DNA from: Natrarchaeobius chitinivorans
GTDB lineage: Archaea; Halobacteriota; Halobacteria; Halobacteriales; Natrialbaceae
Assembly: GCF_003841505.1 (NCBI RefSeq)
Contig: NZ_REGA01000008.1
Coordinates: 1-64,000 of the forward strand
Length of the DNA stretch: 64,000 nt
Reading direction: 5' to 3'
The notes under the pieces are model-generated. The model did no database searches, was not told where the DNA came from, and saw nothing but the letters and a program-made list of their open reading frames with translations. The position numbers were made by a program, and so were the translations under genes. This document shows, piece after piece, positions 9,318 to 19,244 of the stretch; positions within the stretch are counted from its first letter, which is position 1, and every line of letters begins with the position of its first letter.

Positions 9318-10923
9318 CGAAAACGGCGACGACCGCCCGAACCGACACCTTCCTGGCGTCCCCGAGTCGGACGACGACGAGGCCGTCGTCGTTCCCGACG
9401 CCGGAAGCGCCGCGCCGCGATCGCGCGACGGGACAGATCACGCTCGAGACGGCGCGATCCGGACGGACGGCGCGGACTCGAGCGCCGATGCCGGTGACGG
9501 CTGCGCTCCCGACGCCTGCACCTGCGACGAGAAGTCGACCGCCGAGCGCGGATCGAAGCCCGTCGTCACGGACGGCGCGGGCGTCGCCAACGTCGACGAC
9601 GGCGGCGAACTCGGCGACCTCGAGTTCACCGACCCCGCCGAGAACGTGAGCCAAGACGTCTACGACGACGCGCCGGACACCCGCGTCGGCGTTCCGGAAG
9701 GCGTCGACCTGGAGACGCCGGCGTACTCGATCCGATCGGAGATGAACGACATCGAGACGCCCGATGAGAAGACCTGGTTCCACGAGCTCGACGAAGCCGT
9801 AATCGACGAAGGCCGGTGTATCCAGTGTGGAACCTGTGTCGCCGCCTGTCCGTCGGACTCGATCGGCGTCGGCGACGACGACCTGCCGAAACTCGTCAAG
9901 ATGTGCACCGGCTGTTCGATGTGTTGGGACTTCTGTCCCCGCGGCGGCCTGCGCTACGAGCGCCAGTGGAAGATCACCGGCGGCGAGGACAACGTCAAGG
10001 GCGCGGGCGACCCGATCACGGAGTTCTCCGCGAAGGTCGACGACGACTGGACCGACGGCGCACAGGACGGCGGCGTCGTCACCGGCATTCTCGCGACGCT
10101 GCTCGAGGAAGGCGAGATCGACGGCGCACTGATCGCCACCGAGAGCGACGACGAACCCTGGAAGGCAGAGAGCTTCCTCGCGACCACCGAAGAGGAACTA
10201 ATCGAGAACGCCGGCACCGTCTACAACCAGACGCTCGCGCTCGGGAATCTCGACCTGAAACAGTGGGAGCACAAGCTCCCCGAGAAAGAGTGGGACGACA
10301 TCAGCCTCGCGCTCGTCGGCACGCCCTGTGAGATCGAAGGCATCCGCGCCCTGCAGGACTTCGAGTGGGACTACCAGGCCCATGACGAGGGCATTCAGGC
10401 GGTGGAGTACACCATCGCGCTGATGTGTACGAAGAACTTCAACTACTACAGCCTCATCGGCGAGCAACTCGAGGAGAAACGCGACATCGCACCCGACGAG
10501 ATCGGCAAAATGGACGTCCTCCACGGCAAGATGATGGTCTACGACCACGACGGCGAGATGATCCTCGAGGAAGACGTCGAGAACTTCCACGACGCCGCGC
10601 TCAAAGGCTGTGACGAGTGTGCCGACTTCACCGGCTTCTGTTCGGACGTCACCGTCGGCTCCGTCGGTTCCTCCGACGAGTACTCGAGCGTCATCCTCCG
10701 GACCGAGCAAGGCGTCAACGCGTGGGAACTCACCGAGCCGAAACTCGACTACCACGATCTCGAGGACAAGTCGGCCGTCGGCAAGCTCCAGGGCTGGGAC
10801 AAGAAGAAGGCCTTCGAGAGCTTAGAGCGGCCGTTCGACCCCGACGCACCGCGCTTTATCGACTACACCGACCACGCGGAGAACTACGGGACGGCGCTGA
10901 ATCCGCACGATCAGGGGCACTGA
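9307..10923 (+). CDS. FrhB/FpoF-type F420 oxidoreductase with two [4Fe-4S] clusters
   Basis: 538 residues from the ATG at 9307, inside the end of the reductase gene. An acidic, disordered head of about 150 residues carries a small Cys group (CAPDACTC). Residues 171-212 hold a 2[4Fe-4S] ferredoxin unit with two CxxCxxCxxxCP motifs. The rest is an F420 hydrogenase/dehydrogenase beta-subunit domain with LALVGTPCEIEGIRAL, MCTKNFNYYSLIGEQL and GCDECADFTGFCSDVTVGSVG. These domains oxidise F420H2 and pass electrons through FAD and FeS clusters. The pair looks like a split version of methanogen F420-dependent sulfite reductase; that is inference. Confidence 0.85.
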   Translation: MGTDENGDDRPNRHLPGVPESDDDEAVVVPDAGSAAPRSRDGTDHARDGAIRTDGADSSADAGDGCAPDACTCDEKSTAERGSKPVVTDGAGVANVDDGGELGDLEFTDPAENVSQDVYDDAPDTRVGVPEGVDLETPAYSIRSEMNDIETPDEKTWFHELDEAVIDEGRCIQCGTCVAACPSDSIGVGDDDLPKLVKMCTGCSMCWDFCPRGGLRYERQWKITGGEDNVKGAGDPITEFSAKVDDDWTDGAQDGGVVTGILATLLEEGEIDGALIATESDDEPWKAESFLATTEEELIENAGTVYNQTLALGNLDLKQWEHKLPEKEWDDISLALVGTPCEIEGIRALQDFEWDYQAHDEGIQAVEYTIALMCTKNFNYYSLIGEQLEEKRDIAPDEIGKMDVLHGKMMVYDHDGEMILEEDVENFHDAALKGCDECADFTGFCSDVTVGSVGSSDEYSSVILRTEQGVNAWELTEPKLDYHDLEDKSAVGKLQGWDKKKAFESLERPFDPDAPRFIDYTDHAENYGTALNPHDQGH

Positions 10924-11124
10924 GTCGATTTCCTCTCGATCGACGGCTGTCACCTCTCACCACGACCGCCATCCCGTCACCTGTCACCTCGTCCGTCTCC
11001 CCGCCAACTCTTCACCCCGTCCGTCAGCCCCCAACGCCGGCTGTCTCTCCCTCCTCACCTACTGACGCGGTGATCTGACGCCGGGACCACTCGCGGAACC
11101 GGCCGTCGGAGAAGACGCCGGCCG

Positions 11125-11793
11125 TCAACACGACATCGGGATTCCGTCCTCGGGTTCGCCATCGTGACTGTCGACGCGATAGGTCTCCGTATCCGAAACG
11201 TAGTAGACCGCCTCCGCCTCGCCGTCGCCGTGAAATTCCTCGATCGACAGCGACGCGTCGATCGGTTCCCCATCGTGTGCGAGCGTTACCGTCTTCCCCT
11301 CGGCTCCGGTGAGATCGAACGCGTCGATGAACGCATCGCGAATCTCGTAAAACTCGTCGTGTCCGGAGTGAACGACCGTCTCGTCGCCGGATTCGAGAAC
11401 TGCTGAGAGCGTGTCGTGAAAGGCCTCGAGATCGGCGAACGGATCGTCGGCCGACGACGGCGCGTCCGCCGGAAGGGAATCGCCGGGCCGAAACTCGATC
11501 TCGAGGACGTCGACGCCGGGAACGATCCAAGTTGATTCCACGACGACTTTCTCGAACGTCGTATCGTGACGCTCGCTCGAGGTAACCGACGCGTCGATAG
11601 ACGGCGGATCGCCGTCGAAGAGTTCGGCTTCGAGGTACGACACCTCGCAATCCTCGATTTCGGATTCGGAGACGTTCGATTCCGTGGAGAGTCGCGACAG
11701 ACATCCCGAGAGCGCTCCGAGGGCGACACCCGACCCGACGAGGACCGATCGACGACTCGCGGTGTGGCGCTTTGCGAATCCGGTACGGTTCAC
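11125..11793 (-). CDS. Predicted Tat lipoprotein, unknown function
   Basis: 222 residues. The N-terminus has a twin-arginine motif (SRRSVL) followed by a hydrophobic stretch and a lipobox LSGC, so the mature protein should be a lipid-anchored exported protein. The rest is acidic, with no motif recognised. A TATA box 22-29 bases upstream suggests a leaderless message. The 200 bases downstream, to the FrhB-like gene, hold nothing recognisable. Confidence 0.8.
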   Translation of the reverse strand: MNRTGFAKRHTASRRSVLVGSGVALGALSGCLSRLSTESNVSESEIEDCEVSYLEAELFDGDPPSIDASVTSSERHDTTFEKVVVESTWIVPGVDVLEIEFRPGDSLPADAPSSADDPFADLEAFHDTLSAVLESGDETVVHSGHDEFYEIRDAFIDAFDLTGAEGKTVTLAHDGEPIDASLSIEEFHGDGEAEAVYYVSDTETYRVDSHDGEPEDGIPMSC

Positions 11794-11814
11794 AGGTCGA
11801 GTTTTTGACGGGTG

Positions 11815-11822
11815 TGTATAAG
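11815..11822 (-). promoter_or_regulatory. TATA box of the lipoprotein gene
   Basis: Minus-strand CTTATACA, 22-29 bases before the ATG at 11793, consistent with a leaderless transcript. Confidence 0.55.
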
Positions 11823-11886
11823 TCTTCTACACGTTCGAACGGGCGCTTTACCGTCGTTCGATCGGTTGGGCGGGAAAACGGCGCAG

Positions 11887-14013
11887 TCAGTCGGGATCGA
11901 TCGCGTCGACGCCGCGGAAGGCGAACGCGGTGCCGTCGTCGTCCTCCGCGACGCCGACGTCCCAGCCGTGGGCGTCGGCGATTCGCTCGACGAGCTCGAG
12001 CTGGGTGCTGGTTCCGTCGGCGTCGACCAGCCGACCGGGTTCCGGGTCGCTCCGTCGATCGTCGTTCGCCTCGTTCGAGCGCGGGGTGTGTCCGGCGACG
12101 TAGAACCCGTCGTCGGTCGCACCGACGGTGACGGTGACCGGATCCGCGTCGGGCTCGCCTGTCGCGTTCGCGTCTTCGATCGCCACCCGCAGGACGTACT
12201 CGAACAGCTCCTGCAACCGGTCGCGGTTCGCCTCGAGGAGGAGGTCGCCGTCGGTCGCGAGCGTCGCATCGCCGGTTTCCGCGTCGATCCAGGCGAGGTG
12301 TGCCATCTCCCGAATCCCGATCGGTTCGGTCTCGACGTCGCCGGTGGCGGCGACCTCGGTCACCGCCTCGAGGGACCCCGAGAGCTGGTCGTGGGCCTGT
12401 TCGACCATCTCGAAGTGTTCGCGGTTGCCGGTTTTCTCGGCGAGTTCGAGGTAGCCCCGAGCGGCGTTCAGCGGCGTTCGCGTCTCGTCGTCGACGAGTT
12501 CCGCGATCGTCTCGAGGCGATCTCTCGTTGCTGCGAGCGCGCGTTTCCGACGCCGCGATTCGGTGACGTCCTCATAGACCAGCAGACCGCCCGACTCGAG
12601 CGCGTCTGCAGGTCCGTCGGACTCGAGTTCGTCCGCGGATTCGGCGGTTTTCCCCCCGTTGGCGGATTCGGCGGTTCCGGTCTCGAGCGGAACGACGGTC
12701 AGGACGAACTCGCGGACGCCGTCGACGGTTTCGTGACGACACTGGAGGTGGCGCTGTTCACCCGACTGGATCGCCTCGCGGAGCGTCTTTGCCTCCTCGC
12801 TGAGGCCGTTCGGGACGGCGTACTCGACGACCGGAACGTCCGCGAGGTCCGCGGCGTCGTCGCCGAAGACCGCCACGAACGGCTCGTTTGCGTCTCGAAC
12901 CACCGGCCGTCCGTCGACGAACCCGTACCGAATCGTCGGCTCGGAGACGCTCGAGACGAGCGAGACGAGGTCGTTTCGGTCGGCCTCCATTCGATCCCGG
13001 TCGGCGGCGAGTCGGTTGTACTCCGCGACGAGTCGCTCGCGTTCGCGCCGGAGCCTGTCCCGTTCGTTGCTGATTCCCGTCTCCGTCCAGTTCCGTTCGA
13101 GGATCGACGCGGCGGTTCCACACAGCCCCTCGAGCAACTCGAGGTCGGTCGTCGCGAACGCGTCGGGGAGTTCCGATGCGACGTAGAGGACGCCGACGTC
13201 GCCGACCGGAACGCAACACAGCGACCGGACGTGTTCGAACGGCGCCTCGACGGCATCGACGGTCGAGAGGTCCGCGATTCGGATCGACTGACGCGCTCGA
13301 AACGCGACGCTGAGCGGATCGTCGAGCGGCGTGGAGTCGAGCGCGCCGTCCGGAACTGCCGGTGCGACGGCACGCGGTACGAGTTCGCCGAAGTTGATCG
13401 TCGCGATCCAGCAGTACTCGAACCCGAGGACGTCCACCGCGCCGTCGACGAGCCGGTCGAAGAGCCGATCGCGGTCGCGACACGTGGCGATCGTCGCCGC
13501 GGTCTCGAGGGCGGCGATTCCCGTGTGGTCGTTCCCGCTCGGGAAGGGATCGCCGGCCGGCTGAACGTCGTCGCCGCGGCACAGACAGGTGATCTCGTCG
13601 ACCAGGTGTTCCAGCGCGTCGTCGGCGTCACGGCGAACGTAGCCGTCGACGCAGTCGCTCGAGTGAAGCGCCGGAGGGGCGTCCTGTCCGTCCGCAAAGA
13701 TGACGAGCGGCGTCGATCCACAGGCCGCGGCCACCTCGTCCAGGCGTGACTCGTCTCCGCCCTTCGCCGAAGTGGGTCCCTCCGCCGGCGAATCAGCGTC
13801 GGTCTCGGGCGGACCGGCGTAGACGACGCAGTCGACCTCCGGCGTCCACTCGCGGATCCGGTCGACAGACGCCGTCGGGTGGACCGTCCGATCCGGCCCG
13901 GTGGGAACCTCCTCGAGGGCGAGCGCTCCGTCCTGGGCGCGTTCGTCCGTCGCGGCCACGTAGAGTATCAAGAGGGGGTGTGCCCGCGGTGTCGAGTGTG
14001 CCATCGATGTCAT
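11887..14013 (-). CDS. GAF/PAS sensor histidine kinase homologue with degenerate kinase core
   Basis: 708 residues from the ATG at 14013 (another ATG at 14004). The order is a receiver-like N-terminal part with CVVYAGPP (1-150), GAF (about 165-330), a coiled coil (330-370), PAS-like (370-470), dimerisation region (510-570) and HATPase-like region (590-705). The phospho-acceptor box that in haloarchaeal kinases reads like SHDLRNPLN is VDDETRTPLN, so the His is Asp. The N box reads FEYVLRVAIEDAN, and the glycine boxes read AGHTPRSN and GTSTQLELV. It is unlikely to bind ATP or phosphorylate. It may be a pure sensor or scaffold. A much longer open frame upstream is antisense to alaS and not real. 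Confidence 0.8.
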   Translation of the reverse strand: MTSMAHSTPRAHPLLILYVAATDERAQDGALALEEVPTGPDRTVHPTASVDRIREWTPEVDCVVYAGPPETDADSPAEGPTSAKGGDESRLDEVAAACGSTPLVIFADGQDAPPALHSSDCVDGYVRRDADDALEHLVDEITCLCRGDDVQPAGDPFPSGNDHTGIAALETAATIATCRDRDRLFDRLVDGAVDVLGFEYCWIATINFGELVPRAVAPAVPDGALDSTPLDDPLSVAFRARQSIRIADLSTVDAVEAPFEHVRSLCCVPVGDVGVLYVASELPDAFATTDLELLEGLCGTAASILERNWTETGISNERDRLRRERERLVAEYNRLAADRDRMEADRNDLVSLVSSVSEPTIRYGFVDGRPVVRDANEPFVAVFGDDAADLADVPVVEYAVPNGLSEEAKTLREAIQSGEQRHLQCRHETVDGVREFVLTVVPLETGTAESANGGKTAESADELESDGPADALESGGLLVYEDVTESRRRKRALAATRDRLETIAELVDDETRTPLNAARGYLELAEKTGNREHFEMVEQAHDQLSGSLEAVTEVAATGDVETEPIGIREMAHLAWIDAETGDATLATDGDLLLEANRDRLQELFEYVLRVAIEDANATGEPDADPVTVTVGATDDGFYVAGHTPRSNEANDDRRSDPEPGRLVDADGTSTQLELVERIADAHGWDVGVAEDDDGTAFAFRGVDAIDPD

Positions 14014-14442
14014 CGAATCCACTTGTCCGTCTATACGTAGGTCCGGATGACCACGATAAAATTCTGCTGGGCGTTTCGACTCGTGAGGCGGCGATATTGC
14101 CACTATTGTACGACAGGTGTCTTGGTGAGAATCGCTGATTGTCGAATTTCGGTCGCGGCGAAAGACTGACGCGGTACTCGAGGTTGGATGGGTATCGAGT
14201 TCGATCAGTGGGACCGGATTACCGGGTCCGAGCAGCGGGGTCGGATTACCGGGTTCGATCCGAAACCAGATTACCGGGTTCGGCTGATGGGTGGACACGG
14301 GCAGCGCCCGACGGTCTCCTGTCCGACAGTTTCGGTGAGTCGGGGGCAGGTTCGGTGCCCCCCGATACATCGGTGTACGGTCCGTATCAGCCAATGAACG
14401 TTGCGGAACTGTTTTAGGCGCTGGCTGGCCAACACACGTACA
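14014..14442. other. 429-bp divergent intergenic region before alaS
   Basis: No gene was seen. It should hold the promoter of the sensor gene near 14040-14070 (an AT-rich ATAAAATTC), three short repeats at 14211-14290, and the alaS TATA box GTTTTAGG at 14411-14418, about 28 bases before the alaS ATG. Confidence 0.6.
14211..14290. repeat. Three-copy tandem repeat with core GGATTACCGGGTYCG
   Basis: The core starts at 14216, 14243 and 14268, a spacing of 27 and 25-26 bases. The spacers differ. Noncoding in all useful frames. Confidence 0.7.
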
Positions 14443-17217
14443 ATGAGCGAACTGGCGGACGAATACCGCCTCGAGTACTTCGAGGAGGAAGGTTTCGTGC
14501 GAAAGGAGTGTCCCGAGTGTGGGGCGCACTTCTGGACGCGCGACGAAGGCCGGGAAACCTGCGGTGAACCCCCGTGTGAGGAGTACGACTTCATCGACAA
14601 CCCGGGTTTCGACGAGGAGTACAGTCTCGAGGAGATGCGCGAGGCGTTTCTCTCGTTTTTCGAAGACCACGACCACGAGCGGATCGAGCCCTACCCCGTC
14701 GCAGCCAATCGCTGGCGCGACGACGTCCTGTTGACCCAGGCGTCGATCTACGACTTTCAGCCGCTGGTCACCTCCGGCGAGACGCCGCCGCCGGCGAACC
14801 CGCTGACGGTCTCTCAACCCTGCATCCGGATGCAGGACATCGACAACGTCGGCAAGACGGGCAGACACACGATGGCCTTCGAGATGATGGCCCACCACGC
14901 GTTCAACGCGCGTGAGGAGGCTGACGAGGAGTACGCCTATCAGGGCGAAGTCTACTGGAAGAGTCGCACCGTCGAGTTGTGTGACGAACTGCTCGATTCG
15001 ATGGGTGCGGACATCACCGACGTCACCTACATCGAGGACCCGTGGGTCGGCGGCGGTAACGCCGGCCCCGCGATCGAGGTCATCTACCGCGGCCTCGAAC
15101 TCGCGACGCTCGTCTTCATGTGCATGGAACAGGACCCCGACGGCGAGTACGAACTCAAAGACGGGAACACCTACTCGTTCATGGACACGTACATCGTCGA
15201 CACGGGCTACGGGCTCGAGCGCTGGACCTGGATGAGCCAGGGGACGCCGACGGTGTACGAGGCCATCTACCCCGAGATGATCGCCTTCCTCAAGGACAAC
15301 GCGGGAATCTCCCACACCGAGGAGGAAGCCGAACTCGTCGGCCGTGCCGCACGCCTCTCGGGCAATCTGGACATCGACGACGTCGACGACGTCGAGGCCG
15401 CACGCGACGACATCGCCGGCCGGCTCGACGTCTCGACCGACGAACTCCGGACGCTGGTCGAACCGCTCGAGGACATCTACGCGATCGCCGACCACTGTCG
15501 GACGCTCGCGTACATGCTCGGCGACGGCATCGTCCCGTCGAACGTCGGTACCGGCTATCTCGCCCGAATGGTCCTCCGGCGCACGAAGCGCCTGTGTGAC
15601 AACGTCGGCGTCGACGCGCCGCTCGACGAACTCGTCGACATGCAGGCCGACCGCCTCGGCTACGAGAACCGCGACACCATCCGCGACATCGTCCGGACGG
15701 AGGTCGAAAAGTACCGCGAGACGCTCGATCGGGGCGGCCGACGGGTCGAATCCCTCGCCGAGGAGTACGCCGACCGCGGCGAGGCGATCCCGACCGACGA
15801 ACTCATCGAACTCTACGACTCACACGGCATCCAGCCCGACATGGTCGAAGAGATCGCCGCTAACGCCGGGGCGACAGTCGAGGTCCCGGACGACTTCTAC
15901 AGCCTCGTCGCACAGCGCCACGACACCGAGACGGCTCTCGAGGGCGTGACTGAAGACGGTGACGAACGCTTCGAAGACCTTCCCGAGACGGAAAAACTCT
16001 ACTACGACGACCAGCAGCGCACCCAGTTCGAGGCGGTCGTCCTCGACGTCTTTGAGCGCGAGGACGGGTACGACGTCGTTCTGGATCAGACGATGTTCTA
16101 CCCCGAAGGCGGCGGACAGCCCGCCGACACGGGAACGCTCTCGACCGACGAAACCACGGTCGAGGTTCGCGACGTCCAGATCGAAGACGGCGTCGTTCTC
16201 CACCGGACCGACGAGGATCCCGGCAAGGGCGGGTTCGTCAACGGCCAGGTCGACACCGGCCGCCGCAGACAGCTCATGCGCCACCACACGGCCACCCACA
16301 TCGTCGTCCACGCCACACGACAGGTCCTCGGCGATCACATCCGTCAGGCCGGTGCGCAGAAAGGCGTCGACTCCTCCCGGATCGACGTACGCCACTACGA
16401 CCGGATCGACCGCGAGACCGTCCGAGAGATCGAACGGATCGCAAACGACGTCGTGATGGAGAACACGTCGATCAGCCAGGAGTGGCCCGACCGCCACGAC
16501 GCCGAGGCCGAATACGGCTTCGACCTCTACCAGGGTGGCATTCCGCCGGGCGAACAGATCCGGCTCATCCACGTCGCCGAGGACGTCCAGGCCTGCGGGG
16601 GGACCCACGTCGCCCGAACCGGCGACGTCGGTGCGATCAAAGTGCTCTCGACCGAACGCGTCCAGGACGGCGTCGAGCGAATCACGTTCGCCGCCGGCGA
16701 GGCCGCCCTCGAGGCGACCCAGCGAACCGAGGACGCCCTCTACGACGCCGCGGAGGTCCTCGACGTCTCGCCCGAAGACGTTCCCGACACCGCAAATCGA
16801 TTCTTCGAGGAGTGGAAAGACCGCGGCAAGCAGATCGAAGAGCTGAAAGAGCAACTCGCCGAAGCTCGCGCCGGCGGCGGGGACGGTGCGGACGAGGTCG
16901 ACGTCGGCGAGACCACGGCGGTCGTCGACCGGATCGACACCGACGTGGGCGAACTACGGGCGACCGCGAACGCCATCGCCGAGGAGGGGAGTATCGCCGT
17001 CCTCGCCAGCGGAGAAGGCAGCGCCCAGTTCGTCGTCGCCGTCCCCGACGGCGTCGGCGTCAACGCCGGCGAGGTCGTCGGCGAACTCGCCGCGAAGGTC
17101 GGCGGGGGCGGCGGCGGACCGTCCGACTTCGCACAGGGCGGCGGTCCGGACGTCGACGCCCTGGACGAGGCGCTCGAGGACGCACCCGACGTGTTGCGCC
17201 AGATCCAGGACGCCTAA
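14443..17217 (+). CDS. alaS: Alanyl-tRNA synthetase
   Basis: 924 residues, archaeal type, starting [13 protein letters not shown] at an ATG about 28 bases after a TATA box; an upstream extension is out of family. An N-terminal zinc-like motif (CPECGAHF) is followed by the class II catalytic domain, a tRNA-recognition domain, the editing domain with HHTATH and CGGTHV, and a C-terminal oligomerisation domain ending in a Gly-rich [15 protein letters not shown]. It charges tRNA-Ala and hydrolyses mischarged Ser/Gly-tRNA-Ala. It is monocistronic. Confidence 0.98.
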   Translation: MSELADEYRLEYFEEEGFVRKECPECGAHFWTRDEGRETCGEPPCEEYDFIDNPGFDEEYSLEEMREAFLSFFEDHDHERIEPYPVAANRWRDDVLLTQASIYDFQPLVTSGETPPPANPLTVSQPCIRMQDIDNVGKTGRHTMAFEMMAHHAFNAREEADEEYAYQGEVYWKSRTVELCDELLDSMGADITDVTYIEDPWVGGGNAGPAIEVIYRGLELATLVFMCMEQDPDGEYELKDGNTYSFMDTYIVDTGYGLERWTWMSQGTPTVYEAIYPEMIAFLKDNAGISHTEEEAELVGRAARLSGNLDIDDVDDVEAARDDIAGRLDVSTDELRTLVEPLEDIYAIADHCRTLAYMLGDGIVPSNVGTGYLARMVLRRTKRLCDNVGVDAPLDELVDMQADRLGYENRDTIRDIVRTEVEKYRETLDRGGRRVESLAEEYADRGEAIPTDELIELYDSHGIQPDMVEEIAANAGATVEVPDDFYSLVAQRHDTETALEGVTEDGDERFEDLPETEKLYYDDQQRTQFEAVVLDVFEREDGYDVVLDQTMFYPEGGGQPADTGTLSTDETTVEVRDVQIEDGVVLHRTDEDPGKGGFVNGQVDTGRRRQLMRHHTATHIVVHATRQVLGDHIRQAGAQKGVDSSRIDVRHYDRIDRETVREIERIANDVVMENTSISQEWPDRHDAEAEYGFDLYQGGIPPGEQIRLIHVAEDVQACGGTHVARTGDVGAIKVLSTERVQDGVERITFAAGEAALEATQRTEDALYDAAEVLDVSPEDVPDTANRFFEEWKDRGKQIEELKEQLAEARAGGGDGADEVDVGETTAVVDRIDTDVGELRATANAIAEEGSIAVLASGEGSAQFVVAVPDGVGVNAGEVVGELAAKVGGGGGGPSDFAQGGGPDVDALDEALEDAPDVLRQIQDA

Positions 17218-17365
17218 TCCGGATACCGATACTCGATTTTCGAACCCCTCGAGTTCACGGTACCACCCGTGAAACACGTCCGAAAGCTCGAGTCTCGAGG
17301 ACTGAGGACGACCGTCACCGCGTGGAACCGAAACCGTCGCCTTCCTCCGGGTACTTCCAGTCGGT

Positions 17366-18157
17366 ATGCCCACCGCCACGAACGGCGACGTCTCGCTGTA
17401 CTACGAGCGCGACGGCGATCCCGACGCCGACTCGATCGTCTTCGTTCCCGAGGCCGGCCTCGGCGGCTGGCTCTGGGGCTGGCAACACGCCGGACTCGCC
17501 GGCCCGTTCGAGACCGTCGTCTGGGATTTCAGGGGAACCGGCCGCTCCGACGCACCGCCCGGCCCGTGCGACCTCGAGGACCTCGTCGCCGACCTCGAGA
17601 CCGTCCTCGCGGACTGTGAAATCCGCGACGCTCACCTCGTCGGTTGCGGTCTCGGCGGCGCGGTCGCGCTTAGTGCGGCCCGCGCGACCAACCGGGTCGA
17701 GACGCTGACGCTCTTCGGTGTCGCCGCCCGCGGGGACGACTACGCCCTCGAGTCGCTGTTCGCTCCGCCGGACGATCGCGACGCCCTCCGGCGGTCGCTC
17801 GAGACGGCGCTCTCCGCCGAGTTTCGCGACGAACAGCCCGACGCCGTCGACGGCATCGTCGACTGGCGCGCCGACGGCGACGCCGACCGTGCGGGCTGGG
17901 AAGCCCAGGTCGCCGCGCTCGAGGGATTCGACGCGAGCGGACGGCTGCTCGAGGTGACCCAGCCGACGCAGGTGTTCCACGGTACCGACGACGAACTCGT
18001 CCCGGCCGCGGCGGGCCGCGACCTCGCACGTGGACTACCGCGAGGGGAGTTCGTCCCGCTCGAAGGCGCGGGCCACCTCTGTTTCATCGAGCAGTCACGG
18101 ACGGTCAACGATCGGATCGCGGGGTGGCTCGAGGAGCAGATGGCCGACGAACGGTAG
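17366..18157 (+). CDS. Alpha/beta hydrolase
   Basis: 263 residues. The fold is clear: FVPEAGLGGWLWGWQ (oxyanion region), DFRGTGRSDAP, and a C-terminal LVPAAAGRDLARG with GAGHLCFIEQ carrying the catalytic His. The nucleophile elbow, normally GxSxG, reads GCGLGG, so the nucleophile would be Cys or is lost. The substrate is unknown; the shape suggests an esterase or haloperoxidase-like member. Confidence 0.8.
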   Translation: MPTATNGDVSLYYERDGDPDADSIVFVPEAGLGGWLWGWQHAGLAGPFETVVWDFRGTGRSDAPPGPCDLEDLVADLETVLADCEIRDAHLVGCGLGGAVALSAARATNRVETLTLFGVAARGDDYALESLFAPPDDRDALRRSLETALSAEFRDEQPDAVDGIVDWRADGDADRAGWEAQVAALEGFDASGRLLEVTQPTQVFHGTDDELVPAAAGRDLARGLPRGEFVPLEGAGHLCFIEQSRTVNDRIAGWLEEQMADER

Positions 18158-18240
18158 ACGTAGTCGTCCCCGAAAAAGCGGTGTCGATGACGGAGCTCTG
18201 CTTTGCGTTCGTACCGGTATAGGGATCGCTGTACGGAGCC

Positions 18241-18579
18241 TTAGGCCGTTTTCGCCTCGTTTAGGAAATCGTCCAATCCGTCGAACACCGCTTTCGATCC
18301 CTCGGGGCCGGTGATGGTAAGCCGCGTCTCATCGTACGGCGGCGACGTATCGATGGTGTACTCGGCAAACGAGCAACACTGTCGTTCGTTCGCGACGAAC
18401 GTCGCGAGAGCGGCCAGTGTTTCGTCGCTGCCGTCGAACTGGAACGTGTAGCCGTCCTCGCGTTCGGTGGCGTCCTCGTACCGGTCGGCGAGGACGTTGC
18501 GGAGACGTTCGGCGCGTTCCGCTCGCTGTTCGGCGTTTAACGTACAGGCAATCGGTGGGTTCGGGTCGGATCCTGTCAT
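18241..18579 (-). CDS. Small conserved protein with an ERQCCSF motif
   Basis: 112 residues. The central helix AALATFVANERQCCSF, with adjacent cysteines, resembles short proteins (R/E-x-CCPF type) found near mercury and metal resistance genes in bacteria. No enzyme signature was seen, so metal or thiol chemistry is only a suggestion. A palindromic operator at 18612-18632 overlaps its likely TATA box (minus-strand GTATAAGC), which suggests repression by a nearby HTH protein. Confidence 0.7.
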   Translation of the reverse strand: MTGSDPNPPIACTLNAEQRAERAERLRNVLADRYEDATEREDGYTFQFDGSDETLAALATFVANERQCCSFAEYTIDTSPPYDETRLTITGPEGSKAVFDGLDDFLNEAKTA

Positions 18580-18611
18580 GCTGCGCCTTAGCTTTGAATA
18601 GTGAAGTGCTT

Positions 18612-18632
18612 ATACTTCAAAGTCCGAAGTAT
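18612..18632. promoter_or_regulatory. Operator-like palindrome TACTTC-N7-GAAGTA
   Basis: Perfect 7-bp arms (ATACTTC and GAAGTAT) separated by seven bases, 33 bases before the ATG of the ERQCC protein and just ahead of a truncated HTH gene. The same half-sites with the same spacing occur at 47288-47308. Confidence 0.6.
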
Positions 18633-18674
18633 TGGAGTAGCTTCGAGTGATCGAACCGACGACAGAGAATCCGA

Positions 18675-18839
18675 GGTCCGCGGACGGCGACCCTGGTGGC
18701 ACTGCCAACGGTAGACCGTATCAGATACGGCGAGATCGAGGATACGTTCGGCGGCGTCAGCAGTTCCACGCTATCGGCCCGACTGAGCGAGTTGATTGAC
18801 GCCGGACTGCTCTATAATAGCCTCCCAAGCGTCGACTGA
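18675..18839 (+). pseudogene. HxlR/ArsR-like winged-helix regulator remnant, cut by a repeat
   Basis: The frame reads RYGEIEDTFGGVSSSTLSAR then LSELIDAGLLYN, a clear HTH with wing of the HxlR type. It then runs into a 79-bp palindromic repeat, which supplies the last residues and the stop. No good start or wing remains, and the N-terminal part may be frameshifted. It is divergent from the ERQCC gene, as an autoregulated repressor would be. Confidence 0.65.
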
Positions 18840-18899
18840 TGAGCGAAATCACGCGATGTGGTCCGATTTCGCTCATCAGTGCAGGCTTGGGACGCCACT
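18821..18899. repeat. 79-bp palindromic element, copy 1
   Basis: Outer arms CCCAAGC/GCTTGGG enclose a perfect 15-bp inverted repeat (CTGATGAGCGAAATC) around a 14-base loop ACGCGATGTGGTCC. Copy 2 at 19739-19817 has the same length and flanks. The insertion breaks the HTH gene. Confidence 0.85.
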
Positions 18900-19005
18900 A
18901 GCGGACACAGCGGTCGTACCGATCGCCGGTTCGCGAGTGCCATCGCGATGACTCGAACCGATTGTGATCGGACGATCGCCGCCAGTCTGTGAGCAAAACA
19001 GACTT

Positions 19006-19023
19006 GTATACTGGCCCGTATAC
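19006..19023. promoter_or_regulatory. VapB-type operator GTATAC-N6-GTATAC
   Basis: Inverted TTGTATAC...GTATACAA, directly before the antitoxin start at 19032. Similar paired GTATAC sites precede the other two toxin-antitoxin modules. Confidence 0.65.
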
Positions 19024-19031
19024 AACCATCT

Positions 19032-19244
19032 GTGAGCAAGAGTATCCGCGTCGACGAGGACACTCACGCCGCTCTCTCGTCACTGAAAGGCGAAGACGAG
19101 ACGTTCGACGAGCTACTCTCTCGTCTCGTCGAGGAACGCCGGGAAAGCGTCCGGTCGGGGGCCGGTCTCTGGAAGGGAACCGACGCGGCGGAGAAGGCAC
19201 GAGCGGTACGTAACGAGATGAAGCGAGACCTCGGGGGCCGATGA
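19032..19244 (+). CDS. VapB-like antitoxin
   Basis: 70 residues from a GTG start. The N-terminal SKSIRVDEDTHAALSSLK is a ribbon-helix-helix-like DNA-binding arm, followed by ETFDELLSRLVEERR and a charged C-terminal tail that should wrap the toxin. The last four bases overlap vapC. The promoter palindrome just upstream is its probable autoregulatory operator. Confidence 0.85.
   Translation: MSKSIRVDEDTHAALSSLKGEDETFDELLSRLVEERRESVRSGAGLWKGTDAAEKARAVRNEMKRDLGGR

Noticed and set aside
14014-15495. Minus-strand frame extending the sensor gene to 1202 residues
   Set aside because: The added part is antisense to alaS, has no family similarity and starts beyond the natural ATG at 14013. Long antisense frames are common at this G+C.
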